In this document: positions 16,524 through 24,879 of the stretch, piece by piece
Position numbering within the stretch: the first letter of the stretch is position 1
Layout of the letters: every line of letters begins with the position of its first letter
Source: Byssovorax sp.
Lineage (GTDB): Bacteria; Myxococcota_A; Polyangia; Polyangiales; Polyangiaceae
NCBI GenBank assembly: GCA_025362495.1
Contig: JANYGI010000047.1
Coordinates: 62,001-126,000 of the forward strand
Length of the DNA stretch: 64,000 bases
Direction of reading: 5' to 3'
Translations under genes and position numbers: made by a program
Notes under the pieces: model-generated
What the model saw: only the letters and a program-made list of their open reading frames with translations
Told to the model about the DNA's origin: nothing
The model's database searches: none

Positions 16524-17091
16524 TCTCCTCCACCGACATGGATGACGCCTCGTTCGGATGCAGACACACGAGGGACCGACCGACCACGGGAGGTTGATCG
16601 TCAATCAGCAGATCTGGCTTCGACAGGAAGCCGACGAAGCAGTCGCCGAGGCCGAGCTCGACGGCGGAGCGATGAGCATACTCGGCTCCGCCGCTGCTCC
16701 AGCAGTAGAGGCGCATCCCCGCCGTGTGCAGCTCGCGGACGCGCTCGATCATGCGCTGCATGGGGAATCGCTTCGATCCCGCCGAGCGCACCAGCGTGTC
16801 GTCGACGTCGATGAAGCTGACCAGCGGCGTGGGCCCTCCCGGGCGCTCGACTTCGGGGCTTTGAAGTCGTCGTCGCGCGGCCTCCAGCAGCTCCGGGTAA
16901 TCGGGCTGAAGGGGCTCTGGCAGCGCGCGTTCGAGCGCGCCCTCCAGCTCCCACAATGCGCGCTGTTCGGCTGGATCGACCGGTCGAATGGCCCCGTCCG
17001 GTGCGGCGCGCGAGAGCATCTCGAAGAGGAGGAGCGCGGCGTCATGGCCGAGCGAAAGTCGTTCGTCAGGCTCACTCACTGGCAATCTCAT
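16495..17091 (-). CDS. HAD family hydrolase with helical N-terminal extension
   Basis: A 198-residue protein. Residues 1-90 are mostly helical and not recognised. The HAD motifs follow: DVDDTLVR (nucleophile Asp) near residue 95, YCWSSGG (motif II) near 130, and LLIDDQP (motif III Asp pair) near 163. No large cap domain is present, so it is a small phosphatase, possibly acting on a macromolecule. It is the third gene of a minus-strand group with the aminoacyl-tRNA-protein transferase (43 bases) and the AgmX-like lipoprotein. No biochemical link is evident. Confidence 0.7.
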   Translation of the reverse strand: MRLPVSEPDERLSLGHDAALLLFEMLSRAAPDGAIRPVDPAEQRALWELEGALERALPEPLQPDYPELLEAARRRLQSPEVERPGGPTPLVSFIDVDDTLVRSAGSKRFPMQRMIERVRELHTAGMRLYCWSSGGAEYAHRSAVELGLGDCFVGFLSKPDLLIDDQPPVVGRSLVCLHPNEASSMSVEEISAAARRCP

Positions 17092-17133
17092 GTTTCATCG
17101 ACCACATCGGCCTCCGCCGCGCATCGCGAACGG

Positions 17134-17880
17134 CTACTCCCCGCCCGGCGCTGCCCGCCGCCACACAGGCTCTTCTTCGTCGGCGGGCCGCCCGACCAGC
17201 ACCTCTTGCGGGTGAAACGCCGCCTTGTAACGCAGCGAGGTGCACGCGGACACCCGGTAGCCCAGGTGCACGTACGGCTTGCCCTGCGACCGCGCCAGCG
17301 CCGCGAGGAAGAGCACGTTGCCAATCCCCGGCGAAAGCTTTCCGTACGCAGGATCGTAGAAGCAATAGATGGCGCTCCACGCCCGCGGGGTCTCGTCGCA
17401 GATCCCGATGGCCACGAGGCGGCCGCCGGCGGCGTCGTCGTGATAGGCAATCTCGCGCGCCGCGGGGCCGGGGAAGGCGAACTGCATCGCGTAGTCCTCG
17501 GCGTCGAGCGGGCCGGGCGACCACTCGCGGGCCTGCTCGCGGTCGTCGTGCCAGGCCTCGTAGAGGGCCAGTCGTTCGTCGTCCACGCGGGGGCGGCCGA
17601 CGACGGCGCGGAGCGAGCTGCAGTTGCGGAGAGCGCGCCGCTGGCTCCGGCTCGGGGTGAAATCTGCCGCCACGATCCGGGTCGGCACGCACTGCTCGCA
17701 CCCATCGCACGCCGGCCGGAACCAGTCGGGACCGAAGTGGCGCCAGCCGTGCTCGAGGAGAGAGTCGATCTCGCGCGGCGTGACCTCGACCTGGAGACGG
17801 TGCTCCAGCGATGCCGCCGTGGCGGGGAGATACGAGCAGAGGCGCGGCGCCTCGACGACAACCTGGAGGACCCGCGCCAT
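17134..17880 (-). CDS. bpt: Aminoacyl-tRNA-protein transferase (Bpt/Ate type)
   Basis: These enzymes transfer Leu or Arg from tRNA to the N terminus of acidic proteins and so mark them for ClpAP degradation (N-degron pathway). The 248-residue product has the conserved N-terminal Cys-rich signature (CSYLP, then CDGCEQCVPTRI), the F-x-PSRSQRR basic motif near residue 77, and the GNAT-like core with YCFYDPAYGKLSPGIGNVLF and PYVHLGYRVSACTSLRYKAAF. The length and these motifs fit bacterial Bpt (leucyltransferase) better than eukaryotic ATE1. It begins 7 bases after the stop of the AgmX-like gene, so the two are co-transcribed. Confidence 0.88.
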   Translation of the reverse strand: MARVLQVVVEAPRLCSYLPATAASLEHRLQVEVTPREIDSLLEHGWRHFGPDWFRPACDGCEQCVPTRIVAADFTPSRSQRRALRNCSSLRAVVGRPRVDDERLALYEAWHDDREQAREWSPGPLDAEDYAMQFAFPGPAAREIAYHDDAAGGRLVAIGICDETPRAWSAIYCFYDPAYGKLSPGIGNVLFLAALARSQGKPYVHLGYRVSACTSLRYKAAFHPQEVLVGRPADEEEPVWRRAAPGGE

Positions 17881-17887
17881 GCGCCGT

Positions 17888-18826
17888 TCAAGGGCTCTTG
17901 GCGGGCGGGGCCGCGGCGGGCGCGGGCGCGGGCGTGGCAGTCACCGGAGCCGCAGCGGGCACCGGATCGGGGAGCGAGAACTGGATTGGATAGACGACAA
18001 CCACCTTCCCGCCCTCGGGCTGCGGGAACGAGAGGCCATGGAACGCCCGCTCGACACAGGCGGCGGTGGCCTTGTCGGGCAGCGTCGTGTCCTTCGCCAC
18101 CGCGCTCGTGGACACCGCGCCGGTGGGATCGATCTCGAACCGGATGACGACCTTCCCCTCGAGCTTGGCATTGGTGCGCAAGCCATTCTCGTAGCAGAGG
18201 CGAAAGCGCCCGAGATTCTGCCGGACGATGCGCTGGACGACCTCGGGCGGGAGGCGGCCCGACACGTTGGTCGCGCCCGTCTTGATCTTCGGCGGATTGC
18301 TCACGTGCGCGCCGCCGAGCCGGCCATGGCCGCTGCCAAAGCCCTGTCCGGTGCCGGTGCCCGCGCCGTGCCCCAGCGTTCCAATGCTGCCGAGGCCGAT
18401 GCCTTCGCCATGTCCGCCTCCGCCGACGCCGGCGACGCCGAGCCCGCCGGCACCGAACGAATCACCGACGCTGTCGCCCCACATGTTGCTCCCGCCAGAG
18501 GACGGATCGGTGCCCGTGGTGTCTTTGCCCCAGGGCGCCGTCGGCGCGTTCGGATCACCGGAGGTGTTCAGCAGGCCGATCATGCCGTAGTCCGCGGCCT
18601 GCTCGAGGGCAGATTGCCTGTCTGCCCGCAGCTCCTCCTCGGTCTTCGGCGTGGGCGCGGCGGCCGGCGCGGGGGCCTTCGGGGCCGGCGGGGTCAGATC
18701 CACGACCGTGACGTCCGCGGGGCGCTGCGCCGGCGCGACGGGCGCGACCTCGACCGTGGCGGGCACGGAGGCAGCGCAGCCGATCGGCAGGAGAGCGAGC
18801 AGAGCGAGGCAGTTCAGGTGCTTCAT
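17888..18826 (-). CDS. AgmX/PglI C-terminal domain lipoprotein
   Basis: A 312-residue exported protein: N-terminal signal ending LPIGCAAS (near-lipobox, Pro at -3 is atypical), then Pro/Ala-rich linker, a glycine-rich central part (GAGGLGVAGVGGGGHG and similar), and at about residues 205-290 the AgmX/PglI-type domain (QNLGRFRLCYENGL, GKVVIRFEIDPTGAV, AACVERAFHGLSFP). The domain occurs in myxobacterial adventurous-gliding and TonB-like envelope proteins and contains two conserved Cys. A Pro/Ala-rich tail ends the protein. The ATG at 18826 is chosen because the signal peptide starts there; the frame itself is open further upstream. It is first in an operon with bpt and the HAD gene. Confidence 0.82.
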   Translation of the reverse strand: MKHLNCLALLALLPIGCAASVPATVEVAPVAPAQRPADVTVVDLTPPAPKAPAPAAAPTPKTEEELRADRQSALEQAADYGMIGLLNTSGDPNAPTAPWGKDTTGTDPSSGGSNMWGDSVGDSFGAGGLGVAGVGGGGHGEGIGLGSIGTLGHGAGTGTGQGFGSGHGRLGGAHVSNPPKIKTGATNVSGRLPPEVVQRIVRQNLGRFRLCYENGLRTNAKLEGKVVIRFEIDPTGAVSTSAVAKDTTLPDKATAACVERAFHGLSFPQPEGGKVVVVYPIQFSLPDPVPAAAPVTATPAPAPAAAPPAKSP

Positions 18827-18936
18827 GGCCCGGCGACGGTGCTCCCGGGCCCGCGCGGCGTCAAGCCGGCCGACCTCGGCGCTCCGTCGCGGGAGGTGCC
18901 TTGTCTCTTGCCCAGGGTCTGCGCCGCGACCGGGCC

Positions 18937-19752
18937 TCACCGCCTCGATCCATTCTTGATCTCTTCCTGGCGCTTCCGCCCCTTCTTCGCCAGCAGCGGC
19001 GCCAGGATCCCGGAGAGCGCAGGCGCCGAGTTGGCGGCGCGCGCGAGGAAGCCGCGCCCCGCGGGGATCGTCGCCTCGAGCGGCCTTTCGGGGAGCACGC
19101 GATCGAGGATCAAGCGGGTGATGTCCTCCACCGTCAGCGCCTTCGATCCCGAGAACGTGAGCGCCGCCTCGACCTGACTGACTTGCTTGTCGAGCATCGG
19201 TGTCTCCACCGCGTCGGGCATGATCAGGGTCACCGCGACGCCGCGCGGGCCGAGCTCGGTCGCCGCGGCGAGCGTGAAGCCGCGCACCGCGAACTTCGAC
19301 GCGCTGTAGAGCGACAGCCCCGGGACGGGCGCGAGCGACGCCAGGGATCCGATGTTGACGATGTGACCCGATCCGGCCGCGACCATCCGCCGGGCCGCCG
19401 CGCGCGTGCCCAGCATGGTGCCCTTGGCGTTGACGTCGAGGTGCAGATCGAGGTCGCCCGCCGTGAAATCCGTCACGTAAGCGCCGTTGAGGAAGCCGGC
19501 GATGTTGAAGAGCACGTCGAGCCCGCCGAGCAGCTCTTCGGCCGCGTCCATCACGGCTTCCCAGTCGCTCTCGCTGCGGACGTCGAGCTTGCGACAGCGC
19601 ACGCTCGCCGCGCTCCAGCCCTCGCGCTCGGCCGCGCCGGCGAGGGCGACCTCGTCGATATCGGTGGCGATCAGCCGGTGTCCCTCGCGCGCGAGGGCGC
19701 CGGTGAGGTGGCGGCCAATCCCGCTGGCGCAGCCCGTCAATACCATTCTCAT
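18937..19752 (-). CDS. SDR family oxidoreductase
   Basis: A 271-residue classical SDR. The cofactor motif TGCASGIGRHL is at residue 6, NIAG near 85, catalytic Ser in NIGSLASLAP and YSASK near 150. A C-terminal tail with basic residues (LLAKKGRKRQEEIKNGSRR) extends beyond the fold. It lies 26 bases downstream of the ABC permease pair and on the same strand, so it is the last gene of that transcript, and may act on the imported compound. A second ATG 6 bases further is an alternative start; GAGGGA upstream supports the first. Substrate unknown. Confidence 0.85.
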   Translation of the reverse strand: MRMVLTGCASGIGRHLTGALAREGHRLIATDIDEVALAGAAEREGWSAASVRCRKLDVRSESDWEAVMDAAEELLGGLDVLFNIAGFLNGAYVTDFTAGDLDLHLDVNAKGTMLGTRAAARRMVAAGSGHIVNIGSLASLAPVPGLSLYSASKFAVRGFTLAAATELGPRGVAVTLIMPDAVETPMLDKQVSQVEAALTFSGSKALTVEDITRLILDRVLPERPLEATIPAGRGFLARAANSAPALSGILAPLLAKKGRKRQEEIKNGSRR

Positions 19753-19778
19753 GATCGCGTCCCTCTCGATATCAGGCT

Positions 19779-20606
19779 TCAGACACGGGCGGTGACGGCG
19801 CGGAGGATCTGCCGCTGCGCCGCGGCGAACACGGCGAGGACCGGGAGGCTCAGGATGACGTTACCCGCCATCACGATGTGCCAGCGCACGCCGGTGCCCT
19901 GCTCGCGCAGGAGCGCGACGGCAAGCGGCAGGGTGCGGACGCTGTCGTCGGTCGTCATCACGAGCGGCCAGAAGTAATCGTTGTAGTGAAAGACGAAGCT
20001 GAAGAGGAACAGCGCCGCCAGGGTGGGTCGGATCATCGGCGCGAGCAGGCCATAGATGATCCGCAGCTCGCTCGCCCCGTCCATGCGCGCGGCCTCGATC
20101 ACCTCGTCCGGTACGGAGAGCAGGGCTTGCCGCACGAGGAACGTGCCGAGCGCGCTGACGCCGAACGGGAGCACCAGCGCCGCGAACGTGTTCACGAGCC
20201 CGACCTTGCCGAGGAGCATGAACACCGGCACGAAGGTGACCTGGGCCGGCACCAGCAAGCACGCGAGGATCAGCGCGAAGGCCCGGCCGCGCCCGGCGAA
20301 GCGCAGCTTGGCGAGCGCGTACCCCGCCGGCAGCGCCAGGGTGATCTGGAGGAGGGCAATCGCCACTGCCATGAGAATGGTATTGAGGAAATAGCGCCCG
20401 ACAGGCACCGTGGCGAAGACCTCGCGGTAGGCGCCGAATTGCAGGCTCGAAGGCAGCGGATAGGCCGGCGCGCGGACGATCTCCGGCAGCGTCTTCAGCG
20501 ACGTCAGCGTCATCCACGCGTAGGGACCGAGCCAGATCGCGGCGACGACCACGAGCGCAGCGCGCGAGATCGCGGCGCGGATCCCGGCGCCCTCCTCGGC
20601 GATCAA
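19779..20606 (-). CDS. Carbohydrate ABC transporter permease (MalG/UgpE type)
   Basis: A 275-residue inner-membrane protein with six predicted helices and the EAA loop EAARMDGASELRIIYGLLAP that docks the ATPase. It starts with a TTG that overlaps the TGA of the first permease gene (TTGA), which fits the family's N-terminal helix (AALVVVAAIWLGPYAWMTLTS). It is the second of the permease pair of a CUT1-type importer for sugars or glycerol phosphates. The missing binding protein and ATPase lie 5 kb away on the same strand (26.2-28.6 kb). Longer readings of this frame run through the other permease and are not real. Confidence 0.88.
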   Translation of the reverse strand: MIAEEGAGIRAAISRAALVVVAAIWLGPYAWMTLTSLKTLPEIVRAPAYPLPSSLQFGAYREVFATVPVGRYFLNTILMAVAIALLQITLALPAGYALAKLRFAGRGRAFALILACLLVPAQVTFVPVFMLLGKVGLVNTFAALVLPFGVSALGTFLVRQALLSVPDEVIEAARMDGASELRIIYGLLAPMIRPTLAALFLFSFVFHYNDYFWPLVMTTDDSVRTLPLAVALLREQGTGVRWHIVMAGNVILSLPVLAVFAAAQRQILRAVTARV

Positions 20607-21481
20607 GAGGCCCTCCGCGGCGCGGCGGTGGCGCGGAACGTCCAGAGCTGGAGGCCAGTGAGCCCGAGCAGCAGCAGAAAGAAGACCACGGTGAGCGCCG
20701 AGGCCCGGCCGACGCGCAGGTTCTGGAAGACGTGCTCGTAGATGGCGTAAACGAAGATCGTCGTCGATTTCACCGGGCCGCCCTGGGTCATCACCCGGAC
20801 CACATCGAAGGCCTGAAACGAGAGGATCAGGCTCGTCGTGGCGACGAACGCCGTGCTGGGGCGCAGGAGCGGCCAGGTCACGTGGACGAAGCGGCGGAGC
20901 GGGCCGGCGCCGTCGAGCGCGGCGGCCTCGAGGAGCGACGGTGGGATATCCTGCAGGCCGGCGAGAAAAATCACCATCGAGTAGCCCGTGATCTTCCAGA
21001 CGCTGACGAACGCGAGCGTGACGAGGGCGACGTCGGGATCGCCGAGCCAGTTGAGCGGGCGCACGTGGAGAGCGCGCAGGATCGAGGACAGGAGGCCAGC
21101 GTCGGCGTCGAGGATCCACATCCACAGGAGGGCGACGGCGACCCACGAGACCACGTACGCGCTGAAGACCGCGCCGCGCACGAAGGCGTAGACCGCGCCT
21201 CGTCGATTGAGCGCGACCGCGAGCGCGAGGCCGAGGCCGACCGAGAACACGACGACGATCGCGCTGTAACAGAGGGTGCGCGCGGCGGCGCCCCACAGCT
21301 CGCCGCTGGCGAGGATCTCGGCATAGTTACCGAGCCCGACCCAGCGCGGCGGCGTCAGGAGATCCCACGCGAAGAAGCTGTTCTTCACGGCCAGCCCGAG
21401 CGGGTAGAGCACGAACAGCGCGAGCACCAGCGCCGTCGGGGCGAGCATCAGATACGGATGATGGGCACGGCGGGGCTGCAT
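20603..21481 (-). CDS. Carbohydrate ABC transporter permease (MalF/UgpA type)
   Basis: A 292-residue membrane protein with six helices, starting with a typical UgpA-like N terminus (YLMLAPTALVLALFVLYPLGLAVKNSF is the first helix region, positions 10-36) and carrying the EAA loop LLEAAALDGAGPLRRFVHVTWPLL. It forms the heterodimeric channel with the following permease. The transcript would be expected to begin with a binding protein, but upstream is a divergent Cys-rich lipoprotein gene on the plus strand. Confidence 0.88.
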   Translation of the reverse strand: MQPRRAHHPYLMLAPTALVLALFVLYPLGLAVKNSFFAWDLLTPPRWVGLGNYAEILASGELWGAAARTLCYSAIVVVFSVGLGLALAVALNRRGAVYAFVRGAVFSAYVVSWVAVALLWMWILDADAGLLSSILRALHVRPLNWLGDPDVALVTLAFVSVWKITGYSMVIFLAGLQDIPPSLLEAAALDGAGPLRRFVHVTWPLLRPSTAFVATTSLILSFQAFDVVRVMTQGGPVKSTTIFVYAIYEHVFQNLRVGRASALTVVFFLLLLGLTGLQLWTFRATAAPRRAS

Positions 21482-21677
21482 GGTTTTTGCGCGGCGGGCG
21501 GCGCGGTTCTATCACGCCCCCGGCCGGGATGGCGCCCCGCTCGCGGTCGCCGACGGTCCGCCGTGGCGCACGGCGTCGCGTCGTTGCCGTGCGCGAAACG
21601 TAGCGATCGCGCGCGGATTGAACTAACGTGGCATCTGCATTCTTCTGGCAGGGAGTGCTTGAAGTAGGAGGCCAAGT

Positions 21678-22916
21678 ATGCGTGAACGGGGCTTACAGAT
21701 TGCGTTGATGTGTCTGGGTGTGGCAGCGGCTGCGTACGCGGGCGGGTGCGGCAGCGATACGGCGAGCAACACGACGTCGACCTCGGCGACGTCGACCTCG
21801 GGCGAGATGTCGACGACCACCAGCGGCGGGATGACGACCAGCGGCCAGACGACGTCGGCCGGCAGCGGGTCTTCCTCGTCGGGCGGCACGAGCGGCGACA
21901 ACCTCGGTATCGGATGCACCGCCGACGGCGACTGCGGCCCCGGCCTCACGTGCCTCACGGCCGACGGAAAGATCGCGCCGACCAACGGTAACAAAACCGG
22001 CATCGCCGTCGGCGGACCGGCCAACGGCTACTGCTCGAAGGGCTGCGCGACCGACGCCGATTGCCCCGGCAACAGCAGCCTGTGCTTCGGCGCAGCCGGC
22101 GGCCAGATGGGCGTCTGCCTCCTCACGTGCGATATCGGTCCGACGCTGAAGTCGCTCGACGAAGCGCTGGACGAAGGCAAGTGCCACGGCCGCGAGGACG
22201 CGCGCTGCGCGAGCGTCTCCAGCACGCTCACCGCGTGCCTGCCCACCTGCGGCCGGGACGACCAATGCCCCGCCGGTCGGGTCTGCGATCCCCGGCTCGC
22301 GGTGTGCGTCGACAAGGCCAGCACCGGCTTGCCCGCAGGCGCAAAGTGCGACCAGATGGCCCAGACGCCCGAGTGCGCCGGCCTCTGTGTGAGCTTCGGC
22401 GGCGACATCACGATGTGCTCCAGCCCCTGCGGGCTCGGCGGCGACTTCACGGATCTGACGGCCGTCGCCGACTGCGGCGGCATCGACAAGGGCGTCTGCG
22501 CTTACTCGCCCAAGGGCAACGGCGCCGGGGACTTCGGCTTCTGCGCCCCGGCCTGCAAGGTTCACGACGAGTGCCAGAACCCGACGTTCTGGTGCAACGA
22601 CGTCAACCTCCCCGACAGCGGGTTCTGCTTCGGCTCCGACCCCTGCCCGAACGGCCAGAGCGATTGCAAGAGCCCGGACAAGTGCACGGATACGAAGTAC
22701 GGCCCCATTTGCCTCGATCCCAAGTACCCGCTGGGCAGCGCGGCTCCGGCCGGCACGGGCTCCAGCGGCGCCAGCTCGGGCAGCGGTAGCTCGGGTAGCG
22801 GCGCGGGCGGTTCGAGCAGCGCCAGCTCGGGCAGCGGCGCGGGCGGGGCGAGCGCCTCGGCGAGCAGCGCGGTGGCGAGCGTCGCCAGCGCGGCGTCCAG
22901 CGGTACGGGCCCCTGA
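21678..22916 (+). CDS. Cys-rich exported lipoprotein with Ser/Thr and Ser/Gly tethers
   Basis: A 412-residue protein. The signal peptide ends in the lipobox YAGGC. Residues 28-75 are a Ser/Thr/Gly tether. Residues ~78-345 hold about 30 Cys in dickkopf/EGF-like spacing (CTADGDCGPGLTC, CATDADCPGNSSLC, CGRDDQCPAGRVC), i.e. repeated disulphide-knotted modules as seen in many myxobacterial surface proteins. The last 60 residues are again Ser/Gly/Ala-rich. A clean TAGGAGG Shine-Dalgarno is 8 bases before the ATG. The function is unknown; surface attachment or ligand binding is plausible. It starts the plus-strand block that separates the two halves of the ABC transporter. Confidence 0.8.
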   Translation: MRERGLQIALMCLGVAAAAYAGGCGSDTASNTTSTSATSTSGEMSTTTSGGMTTSGQTTSAGSGSSSSGGTSGDNLGIGCTADGDCGPGLTCLTADGKIAPTNGNKTGIAVGGPANGYCSKGCATDADCPGNSSLCFGAAGGQMGVCLLTCDIGPTLKSLDEALDEGKCHGREDARCASVSSTLTACLPTCGRDDQCPAGRVCDPRLAVCVDKASTGLPAGAKCDQMAQTPECAGLCVSFGGDITMCSSPCGLGGDFTDLTAVADCGGIDKGVCAYSPKGNGAGDFGFCAPACKVHDECQNPTFWCNDVNLPDSGFCFGSDPCPNGQSDCKSPDKCTDTKYGPICLDPKYPLGSAAPAGTGSSGASSGSGSSGSGAGGSSSASSGSGAGGASASASSAVASVASAASSGTGP

Positions 22917-22964
22917 TTGGTAAAGGGGCTCTCGGCGGCCCCTGACACCACATCACGCCTCGAG

Positions 22965-22998
22965 AGAGCGGATATCGGCATCGACCGGTATCCGCTCT
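22965..22998 (+). terminator. Intrinsic terminator after the Cys-rich lipoprotein
   Basis: A 14-base-pair stem (22965-22978 with 22985-22998, one G-T wobble, core AGAGCGGATA/TATCCGCTCT) encloses a 6-base loop and is followed by TCTCATTTC. It lies 49 bases after the stop codon. The 160 bases between it and the next gene hold no gene I can support. Confidence 0.7.
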
Positions 22999-23157
22999 TC
23001 TCATTTCAACGCTTCGCTCATCACGACTCCTGTCGTTGACTGACGCACGTCGAAGGCCCGAGTCCCGCCGTACACCCCGGCGCCCGGGCGCTCGAAGAAT
23101 AAAATTCCAGGTATTCCATGGCTTGTGGAGATTGCCGAGAGGTGAGAGTCTGACGGG

Positions 23158-24879
23158 ATGAAGCCCGAGCAGTCGAGACGGGTACGGCGTGAACGCCGCC
23201 CAGGGTCGCGCTCTTCGTTCACCCTCATCGCGAGCGGCCTGCTGGCCGTGGGTCTCGCGCTCGCCGGTGGGTGCGTCGGCACCATCGGCGATCCTCCCGG
23301 CGAGTCGTCGTGCACGAGCTGCCCGACGAACCCCGATCCGGCGACGCCAGCGCTGGAGACGACGCGCTTCCCGCGCCTCAGCCACCTGCAGTGGGAAAAC
23401 TCGGTCCAGGATCTCCTGTACCTCGCGCAGCCGGCGGGGCTCTCGGCCTCGTTCACCGGCGATCCGCTCGGCGGGATCTTCGACAACAACGAGAGCTCGC
23501 TCCAGGTCACGCCCGGCCTCTGGGCCGACTACCAGACCGCCGCGGAGGCGCTCTCCGTCCTCGTGACGAGCGACGCGACCAAGCTCGCCAAGCTGATCCC
23601 GAGCGACGCCCCGGCCGACGCCGCCGGGCGCGCCAAGGCCTTCGTCGAGCACTTCGGGATGCGCGCCTATCGCCGCCCGCTCACGCCCGCCGAGGTGACT
23701 GGCTATCTCGCCGTCTTCGCCAAGGGCAAAGCCCTGGTCGACGGCCCCGACGATTTCGCGAAGGGCGCGCGGCTCGCGCTGCAAGCGTTCCTCCAGTCGC
23801 CGCACTTCGTCTACCGCGTCGAGGCCAGCAGCACGGCCATCGGGGCCATGATCCCGCTGAGCGGCTTCGAGATCGCGACGAAGCTCAGCTACATGCTCTG
23901 GAACACGATGCCGGACGACGCGCTGTTCGCCGCCGCCGCCGCGGGCAAGCTCGATAGCGCCGAGGGTGTCCTCGCGCAGGCGCAGCGGCTCCTCGCCGAC
24001 GACCGCGCCCGGATGATGGTCGCCGCGTTCCACCACCAGCTCTTCCAGTACGACCACTACGACGATCTCACCAAGGATCCGACCCTCTTCCCCGACTGGA
24101 CTCCGGCCCTCGGCGCCGACATGAAGCAAGAGTCGGAGATGTTCGTGGAAGACGTGGTCTTCGCAGAGGGCGGCGGGATAAAGCAGCTCCTCACCGAGCC
24201 GACGACGTTCGTGAACGCCGATCTGGCCTCGATTTACGGCCTCAAGGGCAGCTTCGACAGCAAGTTCGTCAAGGTCGACCTCGACCCCAAGACGCGCTCG
24301 GGCATCCTCACGCGCATCGGCTTCCTGGCCTCGAACGCCACCAGCCACGAGCAGCACTCGATTCATCGCGGCGTCTTCATCAACCGCCGGATCATCTGCG
24401 CCAAGCTCCCGGATCCGCCCAACAACGTCCCTCCGTTGCCGCCCGCCTCCGCCTTCAAGACCAACCGCGAGCGCGTCGAGAAGCACACCGGAAAAGGCAC
24501 CTGCGGCGAGACTTGCCACGGCACCTTGATCAACCCCGCCGGCTTCGCCTTCGAGCACTACGGCGCGATTGGTCAGTACGAGGACACCGAGAACGGTAAC
24601 CCCGTCAACTCGGCCGACACCTACCCTCTCGACGGCAAAGACGTGAGCTACAACGACGCGATCGCCTTCGACGGGCTCATCGCCGAGAGCGACCAGGTCC
24701 ACGCCTGCTACGCGAAGCACTGGCTCCAGTACGGCTACGGTCGCGCCGATCAGCCGGCCGACGCGGTGGCGATCGCCGATCTCGCGAAGGAGTCGCGCAA
24801 GGGCGCGAAGGCCCTCATCCTCGCTCTCACCCAGACGCAGGCCTTCCGCAGCCGCATCCCGCACACGGAGACGCCATGA
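23158..24879 (+). CDS. DUF1592/DUF1588-type exported lipoprotein
   Basis: A 573-residue protein with a signal peptide and lipobox (LALAGGC). The body shows the block order of this planctomycete/myxobacterial family: an RLSHLQWENSVQDLL segment (DUF1587-like), AFVEHFGMRAYRRPLTPAEV (DUF1595-like), the central AFHHQLFQYDHYDDL and IHRGVFINRRIIC region (DUF1592), and a Cys/His motif GTCGETCHGTLINPAGFAFE (DUF1588), which resembles a haem c attachment site but has an extra residue between the Cys (CxxxCH). A final DUF1585-like helix region follows. Biochemistry is unknown. The stop overlaps the start of the DUF1552 partner (ATGA), with which it almost always occurs. Confidence 0.85.
   Translation: MKPEQSRRVRRERRPGSRSSFTLIASGLLAVGLALAGGCVGTIGDPPGESSCTSCPTNPDPATPALETTRFPRLSHLQWENSVQDLLYLAQPAGLSASFTGDPLGGIFDNNESSLQVTPGLWADYQTAAEALSVLVTSDATKLAKLIPSDAPADAAGRAKAFVEHFGMRAYRRPLTPAEVTGYLAVFAKGKALVDGPDDFAKGARLALQAFLQSPHFVYRVEASSTAIGAMIPLSGFEIATKLSYMLWNTMPDDALFAAAAAGKLDSAEGVLAQAQRLLADDRARMMVAAFHHQLFQYDHYDDLTKDPTLFPDWTPALGADMKQESEMFVEDVVFAEGGGIKQLLTEPTTFVNADLASIYGLKGSFDSKFVKVDLDPKTRSGILTRIGFLASNATSHEQHSIHRGVFINRRIICAKLPDPPNNVPPLPPASAFKTNRERVEKHTGKGTCGETCHGTLINPAGFAFEHYGAIGQYEDTENGNPVNSADTYPLDGKDVSYNDAIAFDGLIAESDQVHACYAKHWLQYGYGRADQPADAVAIADLAKESRKGAKALILALTQTQAFRSRIPHTETP

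Noticed and set aside
21620-21677. Possible sigma-54 promoter before the Cys-rich lipoprotein
   Set aside because: TGGCAGGGAGTGC has GG and GC only 10 bases apart instead of 12.
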